Below, piece after piece: positions 34,701 through 45,855 of a stretch of DNA of 64,000 nt (position 1 is its first letter; each line of letters begins with the position of its first letter). Origin of the DNA: Eukaryota sp. TZLM1-RC (taxonomy: Eukaryota; Metamonada: BaSk clade); NCBI GenBank assembly GCA_040285825.1, contig JAUPSS010000003.1, positions 186,001-250,000 on the forward strand. The letters are read 5' to 3'. Made by a program: the position numbers and the translations under genes. The notes beneath the pieces were generated by a model. That model was not told the origin of the DNA. It saw only the letters and a list, made by a program, of their open reading frames with translations, and ran no database searches.

Positions 34701-37700
34701 CCTTTGTATCTAGGTTGACTTTACATCAAGATTTCAGCTTTTTGAATTTCCCAACAATTGAGGGGGAATCTTTCACTAGAGGTTCTTTGCCTCTGAAAGC
34801 TATGGATATCTCTTCTCTTCCTGATATGAATTCGCTTGGAAAATTTTGCTGTTGGTTGTATAATACAGCTTCTATGAGACCAGAGGATTTTAATCTTGTG
34901 GAAGCGTGTCTGTTGCTGATTTGTGGTTTTATAGCTGAAAAACCAGAATTGCTCAACACCATTTTTAGTGAAATCAATTTCCAAAATGTTCAATCACGGC
35001 TAATTAGCTCAGATTGTATCTCTATAAGAGAAATGGCACGAGATGCTTTGCTTTTCATAACCAATAGAAGCAGAGAACACGTGTGCTCGAATCCTCCCAG
35101 CGTACCTGCTTGGACTTCTAAGGTGGTCACCATGGTTGATCTAGTGGTTTTCCAGTTGTTTGAAATTGCTCAGAACCTTGACCTTAGCAAAACCAAGGAA
35201 CTTTATGAAGTTATTTTGAGGTCAATTCACCAATTAATTAGTTTCCATTCATGTCAGAATTTTGACAAACTGGCAGATGAAATCCTCAATGGTTTAATTG
35301 AGCAGGGTTGTCAGGAATTTGATTCAAAATCACCTCCTGACTGGCAGTTCATTGGGCGCGTGCGGTTGCTTTCAATCATTTGTCGTGATTGCAAATCAGT
35401 TGCCGTTAATTTTGTCTTACCTCACCCACAATTTACTCAGTTTTTGCTCAATGATTGTCTTTTTTCTACTTCTAATCAAGAAGATCAATCCAGACCTCTT
35501 TGTAAAACGATTGACTCGAAAGGATCTGTTTATAAGTTGTTATTAATTTTGTCAGATTTAGATCAGAACATCAGAATGCTTTGCTTCACAGTTATTGATT
35601 CGAATATGAAATTCTTCAATAGTTTAGAGTCACCTTGGCCAAAGTCTTGGACCTATAACCCTTTGGCAAATGAAAGAAAGGCTAATTGTTTCTGTGGGTT
35701 GCGAAATCTTTCAGCTACTTGCTATCTCAATTCTTTAATTCAGCAATTATATGTGATTCCAGGATTTAGGTACGATGTTTTGAATTGTGACTTCCCTCAG
35801 AGCACTGGTTCCATCAATTCAACAAATAAGGTTGTTCAATTGCAATCATTATTCGCATCTATGGAACTTTCTATTTGCAAGTTTGTTGATACTCAGTCTT
35901 TTGTTGCAAACATGGAAGACCCAGATGGCCAGCCGCTAAATCCCTATATTCAAATGGATCTACATGAGTTCTTAAGTTATCTTTTTGATAAAATTGGGGA
36001 AGAAATGAGGAAATCTAACTTAAAGCTGGACCTTTTTGAGCACTATTTTGGGGGAACCCTTCAACACCAGATCATTAGTCAAGAATGCCCCCACGAATCT
36101 CTACGTAAAGAAAACTTTGTTGCTTTATCGGTGCCTGTTCATGGGAGGTCTTCTCTTGATTCTTGTCTTGATCTTCTGGTTGAGGTTGATGTCCTGGATG
36201 GTTCTAATAAGTTTAGTTGCGAGGATTGTAGTAAAAAAGTGGCCGCTGGTAAGAATTTAGTTTTGGATTCTCTACCAAACACCTTATTTGTTCATCTGCG
36301 GAGGTTTGATTTTGATTTTGAACAAATGAAAAAAATCAAAGTATATGACAGGGTTGAGTTTCCTTTAGAAATGTCCTTTTATAAGTGGTCAAGTCAAGTC
36401 AACGACCCAGATTACTATGATTTTGAGCTCTCTGGTGTTATTGTTCATGCAGGATCCTCTGATAGTGGTCATTATTACTCATTTGCCAGGAACCGAGAAA
36501 CAAATACTTGGTTTCTCTTCAATGATTCCTTCGTTGACGCAGTAGATTTTACCAAGAACTACCAGAATTGGTGCTTTGGGGGCTCTGCTACTGAAAGTTT
36601 CAGGGATCCTGCTACTCTAAGGGATGTTCCCTCAGGAGAAAGTCTGGTTTTTTCTGCCTATATTCTTGTTTATGAGAGGAAGAATAGTGTTACTGATGGT
36701 GGTAACCCAAAAGTTCCTTTGACCAAGTCAAAAACCGTTCCAGAACATTTTTCACGGTCTATTTGGGAGAATAATAATTTATTTCAAAGAAGATTGGCTG
36801 TTTATGAACCTTGTTTTCAGTCTTTCTTTGTTAACCTTTGCAGCTATTCCATCATGAGTTTTTTGAAGAATGTTGCTGGGCAGGGTATGGTTGAAATGTT
36901 TCAGAGACTTTATGCGAAATCCATGGATATTTCAACACAATTAAAGGGAACAAACTCTTCACAAATGTTGTCTAAAAGTAATTGTGACTTGTCAGTTTTT
37001 GATCTTCATGATGCCAACTTTGTTGATTTTTTCAAAAAGTTCAACTTGAGTTCTTTGTTAAGTAAAGACCAAGTTGGTTCTTTGTTTGAAATTTTTGAAA
37101 CTCTCACGAATACCTACTTTTACTCCTTTGTTCACTCTTCTAACAGAGAGTTTCTGCCTCAAATGGAAACTTTATTGGGATTTTTATGCTTGATATCCAG
37201 AGATGTTTCTTTAAATTTTGTAGGTAATATGATTCAATTCTCTGCTGTAAATGGTGTTTTGAGCTCTTTTCCTCATATTTTGATCTCTTCTTCGGTACCA
37301 ATTGTGCGTCAAAATTTTGCTAGAATTTTCAACATTGCTATGTATGTCTGTTTTTCTGTCGAAAAGGATCTTCTTTCGTCACTCAATCAATCTGAAACTC
37401 AGAAAATTGATTGTGATCAATCTGTTGTGGTGAAGTTTATCCATCGTTGGAGCTCTTGCTTGAACTTATCCAGAATTCATTGGAGAAATTATGAAGAATT
37501 TTTCGAGGTACTTTATCATCTTTGTTCGTTAGATCTCTGTATTCCCCAGTTACTGATGAAATTGGACCTACCAACAGAATTGATTAAATATTTGGTTGCT
37601 GATTATACTAATTTCTTTCCCTTTCCGTTCCCTATTGAATTCGAAAAACACTTGGGTGATGATAAAGTTAGAGCTGATTATGACCCTATCTTTAAACTAC

Positions 37701-39921
37701 TCCATGTTATTGTGATCTCAACCAGTCATCCTTGGACTCGAGATTTCTTGGATTTGATCAACACTGATTCTGTTTGGTCAGTCTTTTTTTACATTAATTG
37801 CAATTCCCAGAAATTTGCCCAATTTCTGAATTCTGTCTTGGTAAATATTGAAGTTGTCAATGTTGTTTGTGAAGGTCTTTATCAGGTCTGTGATTGTATA
37901 GGCGATTTTAGTTGTTTTTCAGATGTTTTTATTGTCTTGTTTGATCAATCTCATCCTAATTACGAAGAAAGAGTGGATAAATTCTTGAAAGTTTTCATGA
38001 ATGTTTCTAGTTCCTCTATATCTTCTTCAGCAAAGGCTTCACTTTTCGCTTTGTTAGAAGTTTTGGCGTTTAATAATGAGTATTTTGCCAGGTGTTTGGT
38101 TCAAAAAATTGAAACATGGGGTATATGGATAATCTCCCAGAACGAAGAACTTCAACATCGATGTGGTTTGTTGGCAAAAACTTGCATCAAGTACTCTTTT
38201 GGTGTTGAGATTCTAGTCTATCTACTTGAACAAGCAACAGTGTTGGCTGGACAATTGACTTCAGTTCAGACATTTGAAAATTCTTTCACGGAGCATTGCG
38301 TTTGGTTCTTTGAATCACTCTGCAATTGCCTCAGCTATGAGGGCATCACTTCAAACTTTACCCTTTCTGATCATGCAATTCAGCTTATCTCTGAGTTGGT
38401 TCCTCTTGTTGTGAGTCTTTTGAGTGGATGTGTTTCCTGGGAAGTTCCTCAATCAGACTACATTGTTCTTTTGAGGTTTGTCTTTATTGTTTACAGAAGT
38501 TCAGCTGTCTTTGACAGAGATGAAGTCACTAATGCTTTGTTTATTAGCCTAATTGATGATAATTTTTGAATACTTTGTTGTCAATACCCTTACCGCACGC
38601 TAATTGGAATTTTTATTTACCCGCTGAGTTTTTATACTATTTGTTTGAAATCTGGTTTGTTTTGGTAAATTCTTGCTCAGGAAGTTTAAAAACCTCTCTA
38701 GTCAACGAACTCAGGACTAAATTACTCCCTCAATTCTGTAAACGTTTGACTCACTTGTCATTTGATGCTTGTTTTGCATTGGGTCTTTTGTGTGGTGGGC
38801 TAGTTGAAGTTGCTTCACCTTGTTGTGAACTTTTTTCCGCTGCCTTGAAGCATAATGTCGGAGGAGAACACTTATTATCATTTCTTTACGAAGCAGTTTG
38901 TTCAGCTGAAGCAAGTACACCCAATAACATTTTGGATTGTTTGATCAAGTTATCAGTTGTTCCAGAATTATTAAAACTGCCAGTTGATTTTGACCAAAAA
39001 ACATGTGTGTATCATTTTGAAATTGTTCATGCTGTTTTTTATTATTCAAAGAACTTTCACAAGGAAAATTTCAAGAAGCAGTGTAACAAAATTCTCAGCA
39101 GTACCAGTAATAATCTCCTTAATTACTTCATTCAGGCTTTTGAATCTTCTTCTAAAGAAGATTTTGCGGTGGAAAGCAAGAAATTATTGCTTGGGATTGT
39201 GTTTTCTGCTTGTGAAATTCATCAGCAGTTTCTAATTAACATTGCTTCTCAACTTATTAATGTGTTGAAATCTAACAAGACAGAACATTCCGATTTTGAG
39301 GCTTTAATGACTTTCACTTCCAAATTTTTACTACGATTCACTCATCAATTACGAGGAAAAGCTGATGTAGATTTTTTGGTTTTGATTTTTCTGTGGTCTT
39401 CATTAGTCAATTGTAATATGTTCTTTGCCGTTGAAGCTTTCAAAATACTGGAATCTGTTGGTGTCTCACAACTGGAATTGGAGAATTTGTTATGTCTTTT
39501 AAACACTGTCGACCTTTATCCAATCAATGGCTTGCTTCTGTTTAGGTTTCAGCATATCTTTTCACAACGAGGCCTTTCTTTTGACCTCTCTGACAAATTA
39601 ATTAGTTTATCAACCCAGATTAGTCTCAATTTACCTTTAACAAAGCCACCCACAGAGGTTGAAACCAATTTCATCACCCAATTTTCCAGGAGTTGGAATG
39701 ACGATGAAGAGTTTTTGAAATTTTTAACTAACAGTTCAAATGTCAACTTGGTCAACTTGGTTGACTTTTATGGTAAAGTGGCAGCATTTTGTCTATTTTT
39801 GAAGTTACACAGTTTGGAGGTAGATGCAAAAGTGCAAGATGGTATTACATCATTGCATAGTATTAAGAAGGCAGGGCTGTTGCCCAGCGTATTTGAAAGT
39901 GAATTTGAATCACTAAAGTAG
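31730..39921 (+). CDS. USP34/USP9X/USP24-type giant deubiquitinase (frameshift at 38566)
   Basis: The frame from ATG 31730 (ATGTCTGCG) runs 2279 codons to TGA at 38567. The next 451 codons continue in another frame (38566-39921), so a full product would be about 2730 residues. Most of it is helical-repeat scaffold. A ubiquitin-like region lies near residue 760-820. The USP catalytic domain has its Cys box CGLRNLSATCYLNSLIQQLY near 1330, zinc-binding CEDC, and the His box HAGSSDSGHYYSFARN near 1580. These and the size place it with USP34-type enzymes, which trim ubiquitin from signalling proteins. A single T run (T5) at 38563-38567 accounts for the shift. It could be a sequencing or assembly error, a real mutation or a programmed event. 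The earlier in-frame ATG at 31706 is less likely. Confidence 0.85.
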
Positions 39922-40019
39922 TCTGTTGTAGCTGTTAAACAGATTGTAAATAAATAATATTTTTCCCTTTTCCTCATTTTTTACGATGATTAGCAAAGTA
40001 TTTATTGAATTTGCACACT

Positions 40020-41228
40020 TAATTAAATTATCTCATACTAATGGGACGACTATCATTGAACCAAGATTTCCTCTACAAAATCTTGATCTGCTTGCTGTCT
40101 AGCTAAAGCTTCTCTAATTCGATTGAAAAACCGAGGTAATCTATTAATAATGGTAAATTGAATCCGTGAACGTCATAAAAAAATATCAAATCTTTTCATT
40201 GTTTTTTCTTGCACCAATTTTTGGAAGTCATCCAAAAAGTTTCTGCTTCAACTGATAATCTTCCATTTATCGAAAATGGGAAAGCAATAAAAACCAGCTG
40301 TGTATTTCTATCGACATTAGCCTCTTCAATATCTTTATCATATTTTCTATGTTTCTCTTTTGCTTTAAAATCCAGAGCAGCCACAGGATTAAGTTTTCTT
40401 CTGTGAACCAAAGTATCATTTGCAACATTACATGAGACAAAGTCAACAATAGCTTCAGAATTATTAATCCAATCACAGTATACATCACCTCTATCATCAG
40501 AACCAAAATTATTCAGAGAAAGTGTTTCCTTTAGCAGGGGCTCTTTGATACACGATATCCTTGCAGTTTGTGCCATATTGAAAACAGCGTCTCTAACAGC
40601 ATCATGTAATGAAGAACGATAAGTTATCAATTTAGAACAGTTCAGAACATGGCGCAAAGTGAGTTGAGGTGAATTCGAACAAATACATTTTTCTTTTGAT
40701 AATAATTGATTAATGGGGATATTCAAATATAATCTCATTTTTTTTACAAATGCTTCATTAGTGGCACACAATCCAAATCTTCGTGGTACAATGGTTACAA
40801 ACAGTGAAGAAACTGATGACTGATTTTCACAAACACCCTTTTCCAATAACAATGAGTGAAGATCTTGATTGAAAAAAAGTCGAGCTGCATATATTATTAT
40901 AAAGATCATTTTCATACTTTCCAGTCAATCGTTTCTGTAATGTTCGAAGAGTGTATTTTAAATCTAAAAGATTCTTTTCAGGAATATTGCCACTGAATGA
41001 TTGGGGAAAGCATCGACTCCATTTTTCTACATCAGTTTTTGAAATTTCTTCATTTAATGCAAAAACAGTGGAACTTTGCGTTGTCATCAATAAATCTTCC
41101 CATTCTGCAAATCTTTCGGAAAAGTCAAAGATTGCATTTCTGCATCCACCAATAAAAGCACACAAAGTAAGAATAGAAGCCTTCGTCCAACCTAAACCGC
41201 CATAATGTGGAAATTGAATCAAGTTCAA
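40020..41228 (-). pseudogene. Non-LTR retrotransposon relic 3
   Basis: This minus-strand copy is the best-preserved version of the LINE C-terminus. One frame, 40827-41228, has GGLGWTKASILTLCAFIGGC. A frameshift near 40880 leads to the other, 40196-40915, with the zinc knuckle CICSNSPQLTLRHVLNC, DVYCDWINNSEAIVDF and HRKYDKDIEEANVD. The tail to 40020 matches the 3' ends of copies 1 and 2. It lies tail-to-tail with the USP34-like gene, about 100 bp apart. Confidence 0.62.
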
Positions 41229-41394
41229 TTTTTATTTTTTCCGAAATAACTTGTGAGGCACATTTTCTAACCAACAACCAAGGAACTTAAAAGCATCACT
41301 ACTATAATGAATAAGAGGGACAGCAGAATCGTTTATCACAAGATTCTGAGCACAAGAGCCAATCAGAAGGCATTTGCTCGCATTAAGATGGTTT

Positions 41395-42148
41395 ATTTAC
41401 CCTTTCTTTGTGGCCATGAGCCCCTACCACAGTAATCTAGTCGGTTAGACAGCTGGTCAAGCATGTGGACCAATGCATTCAAGCATTGTCCTATCACCCA
41501 AGCCTCGCTCAATGACGTCTTCTCTATTGAGCCAACTGACTCCAAACTGTTATTCCGTTCAGGGCTATTATCAGTATCTGACCGCAATGGCAGCAGAATA
41601 TATAGATGTTGCTAAACGTACTGAAATGGAACAGTGGCTTAATGTGAATCCTCAAAGAGACAACACTGAAAGACAAAGTTTATTGGACGACCATCTACAT
41701 CAAGGAAAAAGAAAAGCTATACGCTGTAATCGCTTCGAATTTTTTATCCATCGCCAAAAGAGATGCAGCCATTTTGTCCAGAAAATCAAAAACATGGCTG
41801 AAAATCGTGAAGTGACTATTTGGGTTGGGAAAGGAGGTGATGGACCATCCCGTCAAAGAGTGAAAACACCAAAAAGCGTTTTCTGAAGTATCTCAAGGCT
41901 CGATTTCCAACCATGAAGGATGGAGATGAATTTTATAAATCGTCAAAGTGAACTGTTGCAAAGTTTTCCATGAAGACCTTTACTTCATAGAGAATGGAGA
42001 AAGGAAAAAGTCTAAAGCCTATTTTACATGTCCAGGATTTGGGATGGTTTGGTCAAGAGATATGTCTGTATCGAGAAACCAGTGGGATATTGTAGTAAGC
42101 GAGTATTTTTTGAACACTAGACCCATAGCTTTTAGAAGACTTCAATAA
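41395..42148 (+). pseudogene. Fanzor relic C: C-terminal two-thirds
   Basis: The relic begins at the RuvC-I region. PFFVAMSPYHSNLVG stands where copies A and D have DPNHSN, so the first catalytic Asp is lost. NVNPQRDNTERQSLLD follows, then CNRFEFFIHRQKRCSHFVQKI, a basic helix, and VTIWVGKGGDGPSRQRV. A one-base deletion near 41935 disrupts RuvC-II (GDEFYK...). The zinc ribbon has lost a Cys (CPGFGMVW), and RuvC-III is SRDMSVSRN. The stop is TAA at 42146. It lies about 155 bp before the start of the DUSP12-type gene, in the same orientation. Confidence 0.68.
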
Positions 42149-42285
42149 GAGTCTTCAAATCCAACGTATTTTGATCTAAGCCAATCATCTCCGTATGGTT
42201 GAGTTCAGACATGTGGATATGGTTGAACTATTGGTAATTAACAATTCAGCTAAAGAATGCATTTCCAGTCATAACCACAGACAGT
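42149..42285 (+). ncRNA. Candidate Fanzor omega-RNA block and right end, copy C
   Basis: The block is homologous to 8751-8890 and 45187-45322 on the other strand. GAAGACT (42137-42143) and AGTCTTC (42152-42158) form a 7-bp stem with the ORF stop in its loop. Conservation ends at AACCACAGACAGTA (42273-42286). That is 17 bp before the next gene's ATG. Confidence 0.45.
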
Positions 42286-42302
42286 ACCCCTGAGTATAAC
42301 CT

Positions 42303-42623
42303 ATGCATTACGTCTGTTATTCCTGCCGAACTTCTCTTTTCACGCAAAAGGACTTACATACACATAGTGTAGACAATTTTCACTGTACGACACTGTTTCT
42401 GTCAGACCCTGTTTGGTTTGATGCATCCTCCAATCAAGGAAAGGTATTCTGTCCTAATCAACGCTGCAAAGCCAAACTCGGTATGTTCAATTGGTCTGGT
42501 GTTCAATGTGGTTGTGGATCATGGGTAGTTCCGGGGTTCAGCATATCCAGTCAAAAGGCGGATTTAGTTAAACCTGTGGACTTGACAAAGTTAGCACAAC
42601 CCTCCACTCGTGAAACCTGCTGA
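42303..42623 (+). CDS. DUSP12/YVH1-type zinc-binding domain protein, no phosphatase
   Basis: The 106-residue protein consists only of the C-terminal zinc domain of DUSP12/YVH1. It has CYSCRTSLF, a His-rich middle (HTHSVDNFHC), then CPNQRCKAKLGMFNWSGVQCGCGSWVVPGF. In YVH1 this domain binds zinc and drives release of a ribosome-assembly factor independently of the phosphatase domain, so a zinc-only protein is biologically plausible. No phosphatase signature lies upstream, where a Fanzor relic ends 17 bp before the ATG. The Fanzor insertion may have removed the N-terminal half, or the short form may be natural. Confidence 0.7.
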   Translation: MHYVCYSCRTSLFTQKDLHTHSVDNFHCTTLFLSDPVWFDASSNQGKVFCPNQRCKAKLGMFNWSGVQCGCGSWVVPGFSISSQKADLVKPVDLTKLAQPSTRETC

Positions 42624-42650
42624 GTTTTTGTTTCTGAAACTCTCATTAAT

Positions 42651-43004
42651 ATGGTGAGTTGCTCTGATTCACCGATGTCTGAATTTGTTCCCTCCACCCC
42701 TGTGCTTCATGAACGCAAGCTTCCTCGACGACCCAGTCTCATTGGTGATGTTGTCGAGTCTACGTCTCCAGCGAATTTTGACCACCACACATTGAGTGAT
42801 CATCACTTATGGTCAGCACCAGTAGTCAGAGCACTTAAACGTCCTGTTCAGCTAGCTGCTGAAAAGAGGCAAGAAGCCTCTAGTCCAGGCGCCCCTCCTT
42901 GTCTGAGTGTTCCTGTGCTTAGCAGAAAAACTGCATTTCTCACAATAGATGTGGTTAATAAACCATCAAAGGAAGCGTTGGTGTTGCCCAAGTACCCACG
43001 GTAG
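42651..43004 (+). CDS. Unknown small Pro/Ser-rich protein
   Basis: The 117-residue frame starts only 27 bp after the previous stop. The composition is protein-like but low in structure: SEFVPSTPVLHERKLPRRPS, LKRPVQLAAEKRQEASS, and a C-terminus with hydrophobic TAFLTIDVV. RRPS and STP look like kinase sites. No family was recognised. It could share a transcript with the zinc-domain gene or be a second exon of it, since ATGGTGAGT at the start resembles a 5' splice site. Confidence 0.5.
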   Translation: MVSCSDSPMSEFVPSTPVLHERKLPRRPSLIGDVVESTSPANFDHHTLSDHHLWSAPVVRALKRPVQLAAEKRQEASSPGAPPCLSVPVLSRKTAFLTIDVVNKPSKEALVLPKYPR

Positions 43005-43544
43005 TTTAGGAACATTATTTTAGTAATTCTTTTCTGTATTTTAGTTTTAAATATAATTTAGATTCTTGTAACTATCTGAACTACCAGCTCTTTTCAAGAC
43101 ATGGTCAATTATCGCGATTTTTCAACAATATTTTCAGGCACCTGTAGTGGGTAAATTATCCAACAACAATTATATTCTATTGATAGATGTTATCTCAAAA
43201 TCTTTATTTAATAATATGTATTTCTATCATTAACATGGCTGTTGAACAAGTCTAAACAATGTTCAAGAGTGTATTGTTGTTATCAGCATCTAGTTATACA
43301 ACTCAAAGGAAATGAAGTTGACATAAAATACTTACCCCTGATTACCCAATTTTAAACTTTTGCCAGATATCTTCGTACCAACACATCAAAAGAGAGAATT
43401 TACATAGTTTACAATTATTAATAAAGAACACAGAATAATAAGAAAAAAAATAGGTAACTGATGTAGACACCATAACAAAAAAGTTGCATTCGATTGAAAA
43501 ACCAAATTCAAGTTTAGCAGAGTTGAATTAATAATGAGACATTA
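43005..43544. other. AT-rich intergenic
   Basis: This is convergent intergenic DNA with A- and T-rich stretches. No coding frame, repeat from elsewhere or RNA gene was seen. Confidence 0.5.
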
Positions 43545-45110
43545 TCATATGGGAATTAAAACCAATTGAAAATGAACAGAAACACGACATGAGGACTTCT
43601 CAAATTGAATTAAATCAGATCTCAGTAATGAGCTCAGTGTGTCAGAGTAACTTAATATAGGAGCGCTAAAATCATGATGATCAATAACAAAAACAGAAAC
43701 TTCGCAGGTGTAAAGTTCAATCAAGCAATCCTCAGAATAATCAGTTGCAGTCGAACAGTTAAAAACTGGAGAACTGCCTTTAACAAATGAACTAAAAAGA
43801 TTAACAGTATTTCCAATAAGAACTGCAATTGAGTGTTGGGAATCGTGAGGGAAACCCGACCCATCAAGAACAGAAACCATCAATCTAATGAAAGGTTTTG
43901 ATTGATCAATCAACTGTGACGCATCAATTAAAGAGTTTGATTGAATGAATTCTGTTCGTTCAGGTGACTCTGGTCTAACTAACCTTCCTTTTTCTTTTTC
44001 TTTTTCTTTCTCTTCCTTATTTGACATTAAAGCATCATTTACTTGTTTTAGCTCAGCGATTTGCTGCTTTAATTCTGTATTCTCTTTATCCAAATGTTCA
44101 TTTTGTTGTTGTAACTTTGACACAATTCCATGCTGATTTCCTAATAGCTTAGAAAGCTTTTCAGAACTTCCTTCAAGATCACGAACTCTTGCCGTTAGTT
44201 TCTGGTTCTCTTCTGCAAGTTTACGTGAATCAACCCCAACTTCACTTTGACGGCTGACCCGAGCGCCGGCAAGACTTCTACGGAATTCTTCTTCTTTTTG
44301 AATCAATAGTGCCTGCATTTCAGCCAATCTGGCCTCCAATGTGCTTTTTTCTGCTTCTTGTGCCTCAACTTCTGATCTCAACTCAGCATTGGTGACTTCA
44401 AGCTGCTCAATGCGTGAACTGAGTGTTGAACACTCATATTCGCTGTAACAAAGTCCTTGAATTCTCAATCGTTGTTCCTTAACTGTTTGATTAAGGGAAG
44501 CAACCAATTCTTCAAGCTCCCTACACCGCTCTTCAGAGTCTACCAAAGACTGTGAAATCTTTTGATGGCGATCCTTAAGGAGTACTTGCTCGGTTTGGAG
44601 CTGGGTAATTTCTTTTTGTAGGGGTAATATCCTTGGATCATTTTCAGGAATTGCCAGTGAAGCGAGAGTTGAGGAATCTGCTAACTGTCGTAAATGGTTG
44701 GAAAGCCTTTGGTTGTCATCTTTAAGGCAGGTGATTCTATGGTCAGCTTCTATGAGTTTTCGCTTAAAGAGGGATAGTAAAGAACGAAGTTTTGCGTCCG
44801 AAACTGAAGCAGGGGGAGAATCTTCTGGTAATGCCAACTCATTGTCTGTTTGAATTTCACGACTGTATGACGAAATAGGTGGTGGTGCAGCTTCAGGAAG
44901 TTGTTTTGGAGTTGCTATTCTGGTAGAAGGTGCAGAGAGAGGTCGAGGACGACGAGGTAGTGACTTTGATCTCACTGATGAAGATAAACGGTCTCTATTT
45001 TTCAGCTTACAGAGCTTATTCTCGAGTTGGGAACAGTGCTTGGATTTTTCCTTGAGACGTAGTTCAAGATCATCCACATAATCTTCTAGCTCCCTGTCCC
45101 GTGGGGACAT
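43545..45110 (-). CDS. Coiled-coil plus C2-like protein, possibly RPGRIP1-like
   Basis: The 521-residue product starts MSPRDRELEDYVDDLELRLK, a coiled segment. A basic Ser/Pro linker follows (RSKSLPRRPRPLSAPS). Long heptad-rich coils cover about 100-385. The last 125 residues have C2-like beta strands (FIRLMVSVLDGSGFP, CLIELYTCEVSVFVIDHHD, VSVHFQLVLIPI). Coils followed by C2 domains, together with the N-terminal 'ELED...KL.KLKNRDR' pattern, resemble RPGRIP1/RPGRIP1L, ciliary transition-zone proteins. No RPGR-interacting domain is certain. A short EKEKEKEKG run lies near residue 370. Its start lies about 75 bp after the end of Fanzor B. Confidence 0.5.
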   Translation of the reverse strand: MSPRDRELEDYVDDLELRLKEKSKHCSQLENKLCKLKNRDRLSSSVRSKSLPRRPRPLSAPSTRIATPKQLPEAAPPPISSYSREIQTDNELALPEDSPPASVSDAKLRSLLSLFKRKLIEADHRITCLKDDNQRLSNHLRQLADSSTLASLAIPENDPRILPLQKEITQLQTEQVLLKDRHQKISQSLVDSEERCRELEELVASLNQTVKEQRLRIQGLCYSEYECSTLSSRIEQLEVTNAELRSEVEAQEAEKSTLEARLAEMQALLIQKEEEFRRSLAGARVSRQSEVGVDSRKLAEENQKLTARVRDLEGSSEKLSKLLGNQHGIVSKLQQQNEHLDKENTELKQQIAELKQVNDALMSNKEEKEKEKEKGRLVRPESPERTEFIQSNSLIDASQLIDQSKPFIRLMVSVLDGSGFPHDSQHSIAVLIGNTVNLFSSFVKGSSPVFNCSTATDYSEDCLIELYTCEVSVFVIDHHDFSAPILSYSDTLSSLLRSDLIQFEKSSCRVSVHFQLVLIPI

Positions 45111-45186
45111 TTAAGACAAAGCGGTTGTTGAGCAAGAGACTTTGGTAGCAAAATGCCGTGTAGTTAAAATAATTTGATTAAACAAA

Positions 45187-45322
45187 CTATCTGTGGCTTT
45201 CACTGGAAATGCATTCTTTATCTGCAATGTCAATTTCCAATACTTCAACCATATTCACATGTCTAAACTTAACCTTACGGAGATGATCGGCTTAGATCAA
45301 AATACGTTGGATTTGAAGACTC
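45187..45322 (-). ncRNA. Candidate Fanzor omega-RNA block and right end, copy B
   Basis: This is the minus-strand block homologous to those at 8751-8890 and 42149-42285. The stem has one mismatch (GAAGACC against AGTCTTC). It ends in TTCCAGTGAAAGCCACAGAT, after which copies diverge. The downstream RPGRIP1-like gene starts at 45110. Confidence 0.45.
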
Positions 45323-45855
45323 TTATTGAGGTCTTCTAAAAGCTACGGGTTTAGTGTTCAAAAAATACTCGCTTACTGCAATCTCCCACTGGTTTCTCGA
45401 GGCAGACATATCTCTTGACCAAACCATCCCACATCCTGGACATGTAAAATAGGCTTTAGACTTTTTCCTTTTTCCATTCTCTATGAAGTAAAGGTCTTCA
45501 TGGAAAACTTTGCAACAGTTCACTTTGGCAGATGTATAGTATTCATCTCCATCCTTCACGGTTGGAAATCGAGCCTTGAGATACTTCAGAAAACGCTTTC
45601 TTGGTGTTTTCACTCTTTGACGGGATGGTCCATCACCTCCTTTCCCAACCCAAATAGTCACTTCACGATTTTCAGCCATGTTTTTGATTTTCTGGACAAA
45701 ATGGCGATTTTTCGGTAATGAGAAGGAAATTAGCAAAACCCACAGCAAGGTAGAGTTTTTCAGGATGTCCAGCCAGCCTTTGAAATTTGTTGAGGCTCTC
45801 TCGGAACAGTCTCTCTTTTCGTCTGCGGTTATCAAATTTAATTATTTTCCATTTC
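45323..45855 (-). pseudogene. Fanzor relic B: C-terminal half, mosaic
   Basis: The C-terminal part (45323-45700) is clean. It has FVQKIKNMAENREVTIWVG, KTPRKRFLKYLKARF, RuvC-II GDEYYTSAKVNCC, zinc ribbon CPGCGMVW and RuvC-III SRDMSASRN. All of these match A, C and D. Upstream of about 45703 the sequence switches to one nearly identical to relic F (59820-59960). It reads KIIKFDNRRRKERLFRESLN, frameshifted into the C-terminal half. RuvC-I is missing, because the relic stops at a dynein heavy-chain fragment at 45855. Two Fanzor subfamilies are therefore joined here. Confidence 0.65.
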
